A stretch of DNA of 64,000 bases from Rhizobiales bacterium Ga0077537 (lineage in GTDB: Bacteria > Pseudomonadota > Alphaproteobacteria > Rhizobiales > Hyphomicrobiaceae). The position numbers and the translations under genes are program-made. The stretch covers positions 124,001-188,000 of the forward strand of contig LNEM01000021.1 of NCBI GenBank assembly GCA_001464955.1, written 5' to 3'. The notes beneath the pieces were generated by a model, which was given only the letters and a program-made list of their open reading frames with translations, did not search any database and was not told the origin of the DNA. Below, one piece after another: positions 24,198-33,381 of this stretch. Every line of letters begins with the position of its first letter. The first letter of the stretch is position 1.

Positions 24198-25391
24198 TCA
24201 GACGATCCCCTTGGCTTTCAGCGCCACGATGTCCGCTTCGCCGTAGCCGAGCCCGGACAGCACCTCCACCGTATGCTCGCCGAGATCCGGCGTCGGCCCG
24301 AGCGCCTCCGGCTGCGGATAGCGGCTCATGTTGATCGGCTGACCGACCAGCCGCATCTCGCCGAGCTTCTTGTGCCGCACCTTCCGCGCGATGCCGAGAT
24401 GCTTGACCTGCGGCTCGGCGAACGTCTGGTCGATGCTGTTGATCGGCCCGCACGGCACACCCGCCGCATTGAGCGCCGCGATCCAGTGCTCGCTGGTATT
24501 GGTTTTCGTCCGCTCGCCGAGCAGCCCGTTCAGCACCACACGGTTCTTCGAGCGGTTGCCGCCGGTCGCATAATCGGGATGCGCGACGAGCTCCGCCACG
24601 CCCAGCGCCTTGCAGCATCGCTCCCAGAGATTGTCGCCCGAGGCCGCGATGTTGATGTGCCCGTCCGATGTCGGGAAGACGCCCGTCGGAATGCCCGTCG
24701 GATGATCGTTGCCCGCCTGCTTCGGCACCTCGCCGGCGATCAGCCAGCGCGCCGCCTGGAAGTCGAGCATGAAGATCTGCGCCTCGATCAGCGACGTGTG
24801 CACCCACTGCCCCTTGCCCGATCGCTCCCGCTCGTAGAGCGCGAGGATCATGGCCTGCGCCAGCAACAGCCCCGACGTCAGGTCCGCGATCGGAATGCCG
24901 ACCCGCACCGGTCCCTGTCCCGGCAGTCCGGTGATGGACATGAGGCCCCCCATGCCCTGCGCGATCTGGTCGACCCCCGGCCGCGTCGCATCCGGTCCCG
25001 TCTGTCCGAAGCCGGAGATCGACCCGTAGACGATGCGCGGATTGACGGCGGCGCAGTGCGCGTAGTCGACTTTGAGCCGCGTCTTCACGTCCGAGCGCAT
25101 GTTCTCGACCACGACGTCGGCGTCCTTCACGAGCTTCATGAAGATCGCATGCCCCTCGGGGCTCTTGAGGTTCAGAGTCAGCGACCGCTTGTTCCGGTGC
25201 AGGTTCTGGAAATCGAACCCGTGCCGCTTGCCACCCATGGCGTCGATGTCGCTATCCGCCGGCGGCTCGATCTTGATCACCTGCGCGCCCCAGTCTGCGA
25301 GTTGCCGGACGGCGGTCGGCCCCGCGCGATGCGCCGTGAGGTCGAGAACCTTCAGATGCGAGAGCGGCAAGGCGGCCTTGGCGTCGGACAT
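24198..25391 (-). CDS. CaiB/BaiF (class III) CoA-transferase family protein
   Basis: A 397-residue family III CoA-transferase. The catalytic Asp is Asp170 in 'GIPIADLTSGL', aligned with Asp169 of formyl-CoA:oxalate transferase. Other markers are 'KVLDLTAHRAGPTAVRQLADWGAQVIKIEPP', 'NKRSLTLNLKSPEG', 'YGSISGFGQTGP' and 'HPDYATGGNRSKNR' (cited as separate motifs). It moves CoA between acyl-CoA and a free acid; the acyl group is unknown. ATG 25391 follows GAGGAG. With the convergent PhyH dioxygenase and the later enoyl-CoA hydratase it adds to a theme of acyl-CoA catabolism. Confidence 0.92.
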   Translation of the reverse strand: MSDAKAALPLSHLKVLDLTAHRAGPTAVRQLADWGAQVIKIEPPADSDIDAMGGKRHGFDFQNLHRNKRSLTLNLKSPEGHAIFMKLVKDADVVVENMRSDVKTRLKVDYAHCAAVNPRIVYGSISGFGQTGPDATRPGVDQIAQGMGGLMSITGLPGQGPVRVGIPIADLTSGLLLAQAMILALYERERSGKGQWVHTSLIEAQIFMLDFQAARWLIAGEVPKQAGNDHPTGIPTGVFPTSDGHINIAASGDNLWERCCKALGVAELVAHPDYATGGNRSKNRVVLNGLLGERTKTNTSEHWIAALNAAGVPCGPINSIDQTFAEPQVKHLGIARKVRHKKLGEMRLVGQPINMSRYPQPEALGPTPDLGEHTVEVLSGLGYGEADIVALKAKGIV

Positions 25392-25627
25392 CGGTCTCTC
25401 CTCGTCATCTGGCTCCGAGCGCCATACCCTGGGCGCCGCGCGACAGGCTTGCGGATCGGCGCGGCGTCGTCTAGTGCCAAAACGCAATCGGTGACTGCCC
25501 GCGGGCCAACCGTAACGTGTTCACGCGCAGCCAGCCCCTCGATGCCGATGTGTCGCGGGGCCCCTATGGCGATCCGGCCGCGCCGTCGCACCGTTTCGCA
25601 ATCGGGAAAAGCGAGGGAGAAGCGCGC

Positions 25628-25804
25628 ATGCGGCAGGTCGTCCAGCTCTGGTTCGTCGGCACGGCGGTGTTCCTTTCCGCCGCGATGATCTGGGCGTTCG
25701 TGCCGGTGCTGATCCCCGTTCTCGGCGTGACCGCCGGTCTCGGCGTCATCGTCGCCGGCATGGTCTCCATCGCCCGCTGGATCGAGCGCTACCGCGCCAG
25801 CTGA
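25628..25804 (+). CDS. Small membrane protein (58 residues)
   Basis: A 58-residue protein with two hydrophobic segments, 'LWFVGTAVFLSAAMIWAF' and 'GVTAGLGVIVAGMVSIA', ending in a basic tail 'RWIERYRAS'. ATG 25628 is preceded by GAGGGAGAAG at a good distance, which supports translation. No family was recognised. It stands alone, with about 236 bp of non-coding DNA upstream and the large secreted protein convergent downstream. Confidence 0.65.
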   Translation: MRQVVQLWFVGTAVFLSAAMIWAFVPVLIPVLGVTAGLGVIVAGMVSIARWIERYRAS

Positions 25805-25871
25805 AGTATCCCGATGCGATCGTGCGACGGCGGCGCGCGGTGCCTGAGCCTTGCCGCGCCGCCGCCACCGT

Positions 25872-28800
25872 TTATCGTCGGCCGCCGGACCCGCCGCCCG
25901 GCCTGAACCCGCCGACCGGCCGCCCGGGATTGCCCAGTCGCGGCGGTCCCGGATTGCGGATCACGCGACCCGGGGGCTGCCCGACGTTTCGGGGCGGCCT
26001 GACCCTCACCGGCGGCCTGTCCGGTCGCGGCCGCACTTTGATCGGCGGACGCGGAGGCCTCGGCCGCACCACCGGTGGCCTCACGATCGGAGGCCTCACC
26101 ACCGGAGGCCGCACGACGGGCGGCTTGACCACAGGCGGAGGCTTGCCGCCGACGCAGCGCCCACCAACCCGCCGTTGCCCCGGCCCACACGACGTCTCCG
26201 ACCCGGGCTTCCCACCATCGACCTTACCCGGTGGAACGCACCGGCCACGCCCATCGGGGACGAGACGCCCCGGACAAACGATGGGCCGATCCGGCTTCGG
26301 CGGCGTGACGACTGGCGGCTTCGTCCCGATGCAGCGGCCACGGATCAGGCGCTGTCCGGGCCCGCATTGAGTTCCGCCCTTGTCGCCTCCATGCCCCGGA
26401 TCACAACGTCCGGTGCGCGCGTTGTAGGCGACCCCCAACGGACACGCGACAGGCGGGCAGCGACCATTGGCAAGCCTCGGCCGTCCATCCGGGCACCGTG
26501 GCGGCACGACGATCGGCGGGATCACCGGGCGGGGAATGCACACGCCCGAGATCAGCCTGACGAAGCCCTCCCGGCACGGCTCCTCCACCACCGGCTGACG
26601 GCACGCGCCGTCGATCCACCGCGATCCCCTCGGACAGCATCCGCCGTCGGGTGTGCGCCGCCACACGTCGGTGCATCCCGTGACGGGCGGCACGCGACAG
26701 GCGCGGCTCGCGGCCCACCACACCGTTCCGCGCGGACAGCATTGCCCGCTGGGTGTCAGCCGCGCCTTGTCCCAGCAGACCGGCTGCCAGCGGCACGACC
26801 GCGTCTCCGGGTCCCACGGCGCGTTGAGCGGGCACGGGCAACGCCCACCGGCACGCGGCGGCTGGCCATCGGCACACACGAACGGCGGCGGCAGCAGCCC
26901 GGTTGTCGGCACGAACGTGGACGCGCTCTTCTTGGCCGGCGCCAGCACCTTGTCCGGATCGTCGAGCTTCACCCACAGGCAGGCCGGATGCGCCCCACCA
27001 CCCGCCGCCACCTTGAAGCCCTTGAACGCCGCCTGCTGGAAGAGCTGTGCCAGCGCGTCAGGCTTCGCAGCCAGCAGCGGATCGATCACCGCGAAGCAGT
27101 TCTGCACGAACGCCGGCCCCGCCTTCGGCATCTCGACCGTGATCTCGTGCGTCAGGCTTTGCCCCGGCGCCAGCGACACCTCGGCCACGCACGAGAACGG
27201 CAGCGATCCGGGCTTCGCCTTGCACGCGAGCGCCGGCTTGATGCTCATGATGTCGGCCTTCACCGGCTTCCCGCCCGCCATCATGTGATCCGCGATGACG
27301 ACCTCGCCCTTGAACGGCGACGTGCTGGCGTTGGTCAGCGTCAGCTTGAACGTGCAATCCTCCTCCGGTTCGCAGACCGCCGGACCCGTCTTCGCGAAGA
27401 TCAGCCCGACGCCGCCTTCCGCGCACGCTTTCCCGATGCCGGCCGGATGGTTGATCGCGACGCAGTTGCGGAAGCCGATGTTCCCGCCGAGCACGAGATC
27501 GAGCGTATCGACCCACACCACGAGTTCCTTGAAGCCCCCCGGCGCGAGCAGCGCCGCCGGCAGCTTGCACGCGAGCTTCCCGTCGAGCCCGACCGAGCAG
27601 ACCCATTCCGGGCCGTCCGGCACGGTGAGTGCGACGGGAAGCAACCCGCCAGCGCCCGGCCCGAACAGGATGCGCGTCTCGTCGAAGATGTCGATGAAGC
27701 CGTCGCCGATGCCGTCACCGATGTTGCGCGCGACGATGACGCACCGGACCTTGCCGCCGAGCCCGACCGCTTCGCAGCGCTTCTCGACGACGATGTTAGG
27801 GCCCGACGTCCACACCGGGATCTCGACCTGCTCGGCCGAGTATGTCGCCTGCGCCTCGCACGGCGCGAAGATGGCGACGTTGCCGACGTGCCCGAACCGG
27901 TCCTCGTCGTCGTAGTTGGCGTCGAAGTCGACGAACCACGCCTCGTAGGGCGGCTCGTTGTCCGGCCTGACCCGCGACTTGTAAATGCCCTGCAATCCGG
28001 AGACGAGCCGCGGCCCGCCCCGCGTCACGCGCACGATGTCGGTTCCGGCCCTGAGTTGCTCGCCGGTATGCCACACCGTTTGCCGGCAGCGGCCATAGTC
28101 GATCCGCCCGAACCGGTCGTAGCCGTAGTTGAGCGCCACGCCGCCGACGACGCCATGATGGTCGGGCGGCATTCCGACGGCGTACTGCTGTGGCTCGGCG
28201 AGCCACGCTTTCTGCTGGTCGTCCCAGCCGTATCGCAGCGCCGATGCTTCCTGCGGCCGCATGAACGTCGTGTAGTCGTAGCTGCCGAGCAGCCCGCCAC
28301 GCTGCGCGAGGTGCATCACGTTCGGTCCGTCGAACAGGATCGTCCCGATCTGGCTGCCCTCCTGGATACCTTTGACCGTGATCTCGGCCCGCGCATCGTC
28401 GGCAAAGCCACCATCGGGGTTCAATCCCACCGACCAGATCGTCGGCCCCTCGGCGACCGCGTAGTAGAGGCGGTTTTTCTCCACCGCGAGCCCCCACACG
28501 CGCCGCGCTGCCGGCGCGAAGCCCCACGTGGCCGGGTTCTCGGTGTTGAACGTCTCCTGCGTGCGATCCGTGCGATCCGCCGGATCGTAGGCGACCGGCT
28601 CGAGGGCGTTGGCCGGCCGGGCCTGCGAGCCGTGGTCGAAGGCATCGATCAACTGCCCGTCGAGCCCGAGCCGCCAAATGAGCCCCGTCTCGAGGTCCGA
28701 GACATAGAACTGTCGCGAACGCGCATCGAACGCGATGGCCCCGAGCCCCGCGCCGGAATTTTCGAGATCGCCCGTCTTGATGTCCGCAAAGAGCGTGACG

Positions 28801-29360
28801 GCGCCGGTGCGCCCGTCCACCTTCCAGATGCTTCCCGGCCCGCCGCCGTTGCGATCGCCGAACACGCCTGTCATCCACAGCGCACCCGGCCGCCCGGTCA
28901 TCACGCGCTCGAGGCGTCCATCGGCGCCCGGCGCGACGAGTTGCAGGCCGTGCGCCGAACTCGCGGTGAGATAGATGTTGGGCGGCCCGTTCATGCCGTC
29001 GCCGTCGAACGCGACGCCGAACACATGCCCGACATCCTTGGCCTTCAGCACCATCTTGAGGCGCGCGTCGGAGAGTTGCCCCTCGGGGCCACCACCGAGC
29101 TGCGAGAGATCGAACACGCGCACCGTCACGCCCTCGACGTCGATCGCTGTGCGGTCGAGCGGATGCACCTCGACCGGCAGATCCGGCCCCGGCGGCAGCG
29201 TCCCGGCGAACCCGGTCACCACCGCGTCGCCGCGCTTGATCCCCTCCGGCCCGGGCGTCAGCGATTGCGCGTGGAGCGGCCCCGGCAAAAGGGCCACGAT
29301 CGCCAGCAATGTCAGCAGGACCAAGCCATCGAAGGCTCGAAGTCGGGTCTGGGTGCGCAT
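25872..29360 (-). CDS. Large secreted protein: beta-propeller-like, Cys-rich repeats, Pro/Arg tail
   Basis: An 1162-residue exported protein; the signal peptide ends near LHAQ (about residue 32). Residues ~40-480 resemble an NHL/beta-propeller ('GVAFDGDGMNG', 'IAFDARSRQFYVSDLETG', 'VWGLAVEKNRLYYAVAEG'). Residues ~530-790 hold DUF11-like beta domains with paired cysteines. From ~830 a series of short cysteine units appears: 'CCPRGTVWW', 'CCPRGSRW', 'CPDGRPRLANGRCPP', 'CGPGQRLIRGRCIG', 'CPGRLVPDGRGRC', 'CGPGQRRVGGRCVG'. The last ~90 residues are PPVVRP-type repeats and Arg/Gly/Pro, strongly basic. ATG 29360 follows AGAGGTGG. It is probably a surface or envelope protein; the tail could bind peptidoglycan or polyanions (inference). 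Confidence 0.8.
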   Translation of the reverse strand: MRTQTRLRAFDGLVLLTLLAIVALLPGPLHAQSLTPGPEGIKRGDAVVTGFAGTLPPGPDLPVEVHPLDRTAIDVEGVTVRVFDLSQLGGGPEGQLSDARLKMVLKAKDVGHVFGVAFDGDGMNGPPNIYLTASSAHGLQLVAPGADGRLERVMTGRPGALWMTGVFGDRNGGGPGSIWKVDGRTGAVTLFADIKTGDLENSGAGLGAIAFDARSRQFYVSDLETGLIWRLGLDGQLIDAFDHGSQARPANALEPVAYDPADRTDRTQETFNTENPATWGFAPAARRVWGLAVEKNRLYYAVAEGPTIWSVGLNPDGGFADDARAEITVKGIQEGSQIGTILFDGPNVMHLAQRGGLLGSYDYTTFMRPQEASALRYGWDDQQKAWLAEPQQYAVGMPPDHHGVVGGVALNYGYDRFGRIDYGRCRQTVWHTGEQLRAGTDIVRVTRGGPRLVSGLQGIYKSRVRPDNEPPYEAWFVDFDANYDDEDRFGHVGNVAIFAPCEAQATYSAEQVEIPVWTSGPNIVVEKRCEAVGLGGKVRCVIVARNIGDGIGDGFIDIFDETRILFGPGAGGLLPVALTVPDGPEWVCSVGLDGKLACKLPAALLAPGGFKELVVWVDTLDLVLGGNIGFRNCVAINHPAGIGKACAEGGVGLIFAKTGPAVCEPEEDCTFKLTLTNASTSPFKGEVVIADHMMAGGKPVKADIMSIKPALACKAKPGSLPFSCVAEVSLAPGQSLTHEITVEMPKAGPAFVQNCFAVIDPLLAAKPDALAQLFQQAAFKGFKVAAGGGAHPACLWVKLDDPDKVLAPAKKSASTFVPTTGLLPPPFVCADGQPPRAGGRCPCPLNAPWDPETRSCRWQPVCWDKARLTPSGQCCPRGTVWWAASRACRVPPVTGCTDVWRRTPDGGCCPRGSRWIDGACRQPVVEEPCREGFVRLISGVCIPRPVIPPIVVPPRCPDGRPRLANGRCPPVACPLGVAYNARTGRCDPGHGGDKGGTQCGPGQRLIRGRCIGTKPPVVTPPKPDRPIVCPGRLVPDGRGRCVPPGKVDGGKPGSETSCGPGQRRVGGRCVGGKPPPVVKPPVVRPPVVRPPIVRPPVVRPRPPRPPIKVRPRPDRPPVRVRPPRNVGQPPGRVIRNPGPPRLGNPGRPVGGFRPGGGSGGRR
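25885..26150 (-). repeat. Low-complexity Pro/Val/Arg coding repeat
   Basis: The 3' end of the large secreted protein gene encodes repeated PPVVRP/PPIVRP units followed by RPP/VRP and Gly-Arg-Pro stretches. At DNA level it is a GGCCTCACCACCGGAGG-like repeating pattern on the + strand. Such tracts expand and contract easily, so length variation between strains is expected. Confidence 0.6.
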
Positions 29361-29553
29361 GATTGGGCCACCTCTCGTCATCGCTTCAACACGGATGCAG
29401 TAAAAATATACGGACTGCCTCGCTTCGAAATTAAGGTGATAAAGCATCACGCATGAATGGCACCCGACTTCCGATGCCCGTCACCGACAATTGAACGAAC
29501 GTTACCATTTGGTCGCGCACCGGCAACCGCGAACTCGCAGGCCCCAGCGCGCC

Positions 29554-30690
29554 TCAGGCACGGACGGCAGCGCCGAGCCGCTCGAGGAACCCGTTGACCG
29601 CGTGCTTGTCGATCCACCGCATGACGGCGACGAGATCGCGCTCGCGGTCGATCCAGACGATATTGTTGCCCGCGCCCAGCGCCGAGACGCAGGTGTCTGG
29701 CCACACGGTTCGCCGCCCGTCCCCCCGATTGAGCCACCACAGGAACCCGTAGCCCCCGTTGCAGGGCGACGGCGCCAGCATTTCGGCCATGAACGCGGAC
29801 GGGATGAGCTGCCGTCCCTCCCAGGCGCCGCCGCGCGCGACGAGCAGCCCGAGCCGCGCCTGATCGCGCGCGCTCATCAGCATGCCGCCGCCCCAGTGCG
29901 CGCCGCCCGACACCGACTGCACGTTTCGCCCATCCACCTCGACCCACGACGTCCGGTAGCCATGCCATTCCCATTCACGCGACGCCCCGATCGGCCCCAT
30001 GATCCGCTCGGCGAGAACCTCCGGCAGCGGCCGGCGGAACCGCATCAGCAGCGCCAGCGCCAGCAGGTTCACGCGCACGTCGTTGTATTCGTAGTAGCTG
30101 CCGGGCGCCTGCCGGGGCCGCAGCGTGCCCTTCCGCGAGTTGTCACCGTGCGTCCCGACCTGCCGGTAGTGATCGACCTGATCCGACTTCTCCCACAGCA
30201 CGCCCTCCCACTCGCTCGTCTGCTGCAGGAGATGCCGCCACGTGATCTGGCTGTTGTGCGCGCTCTCGAACCACGGCCCCGGGACACTCGCCCCGACCGC
30301 CTGGTCCAGATCCTTGATGAGACCGTCCCCGACCGCGACACCCGCCAGCACGGCGAGATAGCTCTTCGCCACCGAGAACGTCATGTCCGCGCGCCGCGTG
30401 GCACCCCACTCGGCGACGAGCTTTCCGCCCTTGACCACCAGCCCGGACGTGCCGCCCCGCGCGCGGATGACGCCGGCCACTTCGCTCCACGGCCCCGTCT
30501 CGTTCCATTCGACGATCCCGACGTAGCGCCCATCCGGATAGTAGAACGAGGCCGGCCACTTCGTTTCGCTCGCCTGCGCGAACGCCTGCGCTTCCGCGAG
30601 ATGCCCGGGGTCGAGCCCCACAGCCGTGGGCTCCGCGTGCGGCCAGTCGTCTCCGGCGGGAGGGAAAATGCTCTTGGCTGCGTCAGGCAT
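29554..30690 (-). CDS. Serine hydrolase, beta-lactamase/esterase (class C-like) family
   Basis: A 378-residue penicillin-binding-protein-like hydrolase. The nucleophile motif SxxK is SVAK ('TFSVAKSYLAVLAG', about residues 105-108), and the YxN-type motif is YEYND. The block 'WGGGMLMSARDQARLGLLVARGG' is typical of family VIII esterases and class C homologues. No signal peptide is obvious, so it is likely cytoplasmic and acts on an ester or amide rather than peptidoglycan. ATG 30690 follows GGAG; a GTG at 30711 is an alternative. The ~190-bp gap to the large secreted protein shows only an AT-richer patch around 29395-29450. Confidence 0.85.
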   Translation of the reverse strand: MPDAAKSIFPPAGDDWPHAEPTAVGLDPGHLAEAQAFAQASETKWPASFYYPDGRYVGIVEWNETGPWSEVAGVIRARGGTSGLVVKGGKLVAEWGATRRADMTFSVAKSYLAVLAGVAVGDGLIKDLDQAVGASVPGPWFESAHNSQITWRHLLQQTSEWEGVLWEKSDQVDHYRQVGTHGDNSRKGTLRPRQAPGSYYEYNDVRVNLLALALLMRFRRPLPEVLAERIMGPIGASREWEWHGYRTSWVEVDGRNVQSVSGGAHWGGGMLMSARDQARLGLLVARGGAWEGRQLIPSAFMAEMLAPSPCNGGYGFLWWLNRGDGRRTVWPDTCVSALGAGNNIVWIDRERDLVAVMRWIDKHAVNGFLERLGAAVRA

Positions 30691-30782
30691 CGTCGTCGCT
30701 CCGTCGGGCACCGGTGGAGCGCATTCGCGCGTCCCCAGCCATAGAACCTGACGCTACCGCGCCGCCCCACCGATCGAAACCG

Positions 30783-31616
30783 CTAATCGCGCCCCGCGAC
30801 CGGATAGCGACGATCGCTGCCGCGAAACGGCTGCGTGAGCATGCGGTCCAACCGTTGCTCGGCGGGATCGCGGATCGTCTCGACACCGATCGCCATACCG
30901 TCGTGCCCCGCTTCGGGCTGATCCCGGTAGGTCCCGAACATCCGGTCCCACACCGAGAGATTGAACCCGAAATTCGAGTTGGTCTCCCGGACCACGACCG
31001 AGTGATGCACCCGGTGCATGTCGGGCGTGACGACCAGCAGCCGGACCCAGCGATCCAGCCACAATGGCAGTCTCAGGTTGCCGTGGTTGAACATCGCCGT
31101 CGCGTTGAGCAGCACTTCGAAGATGAGGACCGCCAGCGCCGGGGCGCCGAGGGCCGCGATCACCGTCAGCTTGATCACCATCGAAAGCATGATCTCGACC
31201 GGGTGGAAACGCGATCCGGTCGTGACGTCGAAGTCGAGATCGGCATGGTGCATCCGATGCAGCCGCCAGAGCGTCGGCACGGCATGGAACATCACGTGCT
31301 GCAGGTAGATCACGAGATCCAGCACGATCACGGCCACGGGCACGGCGATCCATGCGGGCACTTGCATTACGTTGAGCAGCCCCCACCCCCGCGCTTCCCC
31401 GAGAGCTGCGACGGCCACCGCCGTCATGGGGAACACCAGCCGGACGAGGAGCGAGTCCAGAACCACGACGGCGAGGTTGCTCGGCCATCGTGTCAGCCGC
31501 GGAAGCGTGCGCTCCCGGCGCGGCCACGCCGCTTCAGCCAACGCCATCACGACGAGAATGGTTGCGAAGATCGACAGGCGAACCGTCGTTTCGTCGAATG
31601 GCAGTGATGACGCCAT
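30783..31616 (-). CDS. Sterol desaturase (fatty acid hydroxylase) family membrane protein
   Basis: A 277-residue integral membrane di-iron oxygenase. The histidine boxes are HVMFH, HRMHH and HRVHH, with a further His in 'MFNHGNLRLP'. About five hydrophobic segments surround them. Family members hydroxylate or desaturate sterols, fatty acids or carotenoids; the bacterial substrate here is unknown. ATG 31616 is preferred because GGAGG lies five bases upstream; the ATG at 31628 is in frame and also possible. It is divergent from the GMC oxidoreductase. Confidence 0.88.
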   Translation of the reverse strand: MASSLPFDETTVRLSIFATILVVMALAEAAWPRRERTLPRLTRWPSNLAVVVLDSLLVRLVFPMTAVAVAALGEARGWGLLNVMQVPAWIAVPVAVIVLDLVIYLQHVMFHAVPTLWRLHRMHHADLDFDVTTGSRFHPVEIMLSMVIKLTVIAALGAPALAVLIFEVLLNATAMFNHGNLRLPLWLDRWVRLLVVTPDMHRVHHSVVVRETNSNFGFNLSVWDRMFGTYRDQPEAGHDGMAIGVETIRDPAEQRLDRMLTQPFRGSDRRYPVAGRD

Positions 31617-31746
31617 CGGGTCCTCCATCGTCGAACGACATTGACAAGCCTGGCCTGCCGCCGAAGCACCGCTTCACCTCGTCGCCGTTCTGTGTGTAGC
31701 CTGACGTCACGACGACGAAAAAACGAACCATCCGGGCGGGAACCAC

Positions 31747-33363
31747 ATGAGCGGCGAGACCTTCGACTTCATCGTGACAGGTGCGGGCTCGGCCGGCTGC
31801 GCCATCGCCGCACGCCTCTCGGAATCGGGCCGCTACCGGGTCCTTCTCCTCGAGGCCGGCCGCCGCGATGATTACCCATGGATCCACATTCCCCTCGGCT
31901 ATCACAAGCTCTTCACCCACGCGGACTACAACTGGAAATTCGAGAGCGAACCGGTCGCGGGTCTCAACGGCCGCACCTCCTACCAGCCGCGCGGCAAGAT
32001 GCTCGGCGGCACGTCGTCCCTCAACGGCATGGTCTACATGCGCGGCACGCCAGCCGACTACGACGGCTGGCGCCAGCGCGGCTGCGAGGGCTGGGACTAC
32101 CAGAGCGTGCTCCCCTACTTCCGCAAGGCCGAAAACCAGGAGCGCGGCGAGAACGAGTTCCACGGCGTCGGCGGCCCGCTGAACGTCACCGACCAGCATC
32201 CGAAGAACGAACTCGTCGACGCCATCGTCTCGGCCTGCGTCGAGGCCGGCATTCCGCGCAATCCCGATTTCAACGGCGCCACCCAGGACGGCGTCGGCCC
32301 TTATCAGGCGACCGCCTCTGGCGGCCGCCGCTGGAGCGCAGCCGTCGCCTACCTGAAGCCGGCCCGCAACCGGCGGAACCTCGTCGTAACGCCGAACGCG
32401 CACGCCACCCGCGTCGTCGTCGAGGACGGCCGCGCCGTCGCGGTGGAGTACCGCACGCCGAAGGGGCTCGAAACCGCCCGCTGCCGCGGCGAGATCATCG
32501 TCTCCGGTGGCGTCTACGGCTCACCGCAGCTCCTGCTCTTGTCCGGCATCGGCCCTGCCGCCCACCTGAGTGAAATGGGCATCCCCGTCGTCCGCGACCT
32601 GCCGGCCGTCGGCGCCAACCTCCACGACCACTTCAATTCCTACGTCGCCTTCCGCTGCACGAAGCCGCTCACGCTGAACGACCTCGCCATGAGCCCCATG
32701 CAGAAGCTCACGGCTGGCGTGCGCTACGCCTTCGGCCGCAAGGGCCCCCTCTCGGGGAACGGGCTCTACGCCGGAGCGTTCGTCCGCACCGATCCGCGCT
32801 TCGACCGCCCCGACATGCAGATGAACTTCTTCCTCTGGTCGATCGAGAAGCGCGACGGCAGCGCCATCTACGCCCACAAGTTCCCGGGCTTTTCGCTCTC
32901 GCCGGTGCATTTGCGTCCCGAAGGCCGCGGCCGCGTCAGCCTGAAGAGCCCCGATCCGCTCGCCCCGCCCAAGATCGAGTTCCGCTTCCTCGAGACCGCC
33001 CACGACATCGAGGCCATGCTTGCCGGCATGCGCCTCGCACGCCGCATCGCGGGCCAACCGTCGCTCCGCCCCTACGTTGCCGAGGAGGTCCTGCCCGGCC
33101 CGAAAGCCGAAACCGACGACGCCCTGATCGAGGACCTCCGCAAACGCGGCGTCTCGAACCTGCACCCGGTCGGCACCTGCCGCATGGGACACGGGGCCGA
33201 CGCCGCCGTCGATCCGCGCCTGCGCGTTCACGGCGTTCGCGGGTTGCGCGTGGCAGACGCCTCGATCATGCCCCAGGTCGTCGGCGGCAACACCAATGCG
33301 CCCTCGATCATGATCGGCGAGAAATGCGCCGCCATGGTCCTCGACGACGCCGGCCGCGCCTGA
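31747..33363 (+). CDS. GMC family oxidoreductase (choline dehydrogenase-like)
   Basis: A 538-residue FAD enzyme. The dinucleotide motif GAGSAG is at 12-17, the GMC signature 1 is '[19 protein letters not shown]', signature 2 is '[18 protein letters not shown]', and the C-terminal 'HPVGTCRMG' plus '[18 protein letters not shown]' carries the active His and Asn. It oxidises an alcohol to an aldehyde; in this branch the donor is often a polyethylene glycol, alkanol or choline-like compound, so the name choline dehydrogenase is not assured. No betaine aldehyde dehydrogenase is adjacent. It is convergent with the MFS gene 18 bp away. Confidence 0.93.
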   Translation: MSGETFDFIVTGAGSAGCAIAARLSESGRYRVLLLEAGRRDDYPWIHIPLGYHKLFTHADYNWKFESEPVAGLNGRTSYQPRGKMLGGTSSLNGMVYMRGTPADYDGWRQRGCEGWDYQSVLPYFRKAENQERGENEFHGVGGPLNVTDQHPKNELVDAIVSACVEAGIPRNPDFNGATQDGVGPYQATASGGRRWSAAVAYLKPARNRRNLVVTPNAHATRVVVEDGRAVAVEYRTPKGLETARCRGEIIVSGGVYGSPQLLLLSGIGPAAHLSEMGIPVVRDLPAVGANLHDHFNSYVAFRCTKPLTLNDLAMSPMQKLTAGVRYAFGRKGPLSGNGLYAGAFVRTDPRFDRPDMQMNFFLWSIEKRDGSAIYAHKFPGFSLSPVHLRPEGRGRVSLKSPDPLAPPKIEFRFLETAHDIEAMLAGMRLARRIAGQPSLRPYVAEEVLPGPKAETDDALIEDLRKRGVSNLHPVGTCRMGHGADAAVDPRLRVHGVRGLRVADASIMPQVVGGNTNAPSIMIGEKCAAMVLDDAGRA

Positions 33364-33381
33364 CACACGCCTCTGGCTCGG

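Noticed and set aside
25885-26150. Regularly spaced repeats that might suggest a CRISPR array
   Set aside because: The repeats are in frame and encode Pro/Val/Arg units of the secreted protein, with no unique spacers of constant length and no cas genes.
25851-29456. A 1201-codon open frame on the + strand antisense to the large secreted protein
   Set aside because: Its translation is Arg/Pro/His-rich with no family signature, as expected for the opposite strand of a GC-rich gene. The minus-strand frame has a signal peptide, domains and a ribosome site.
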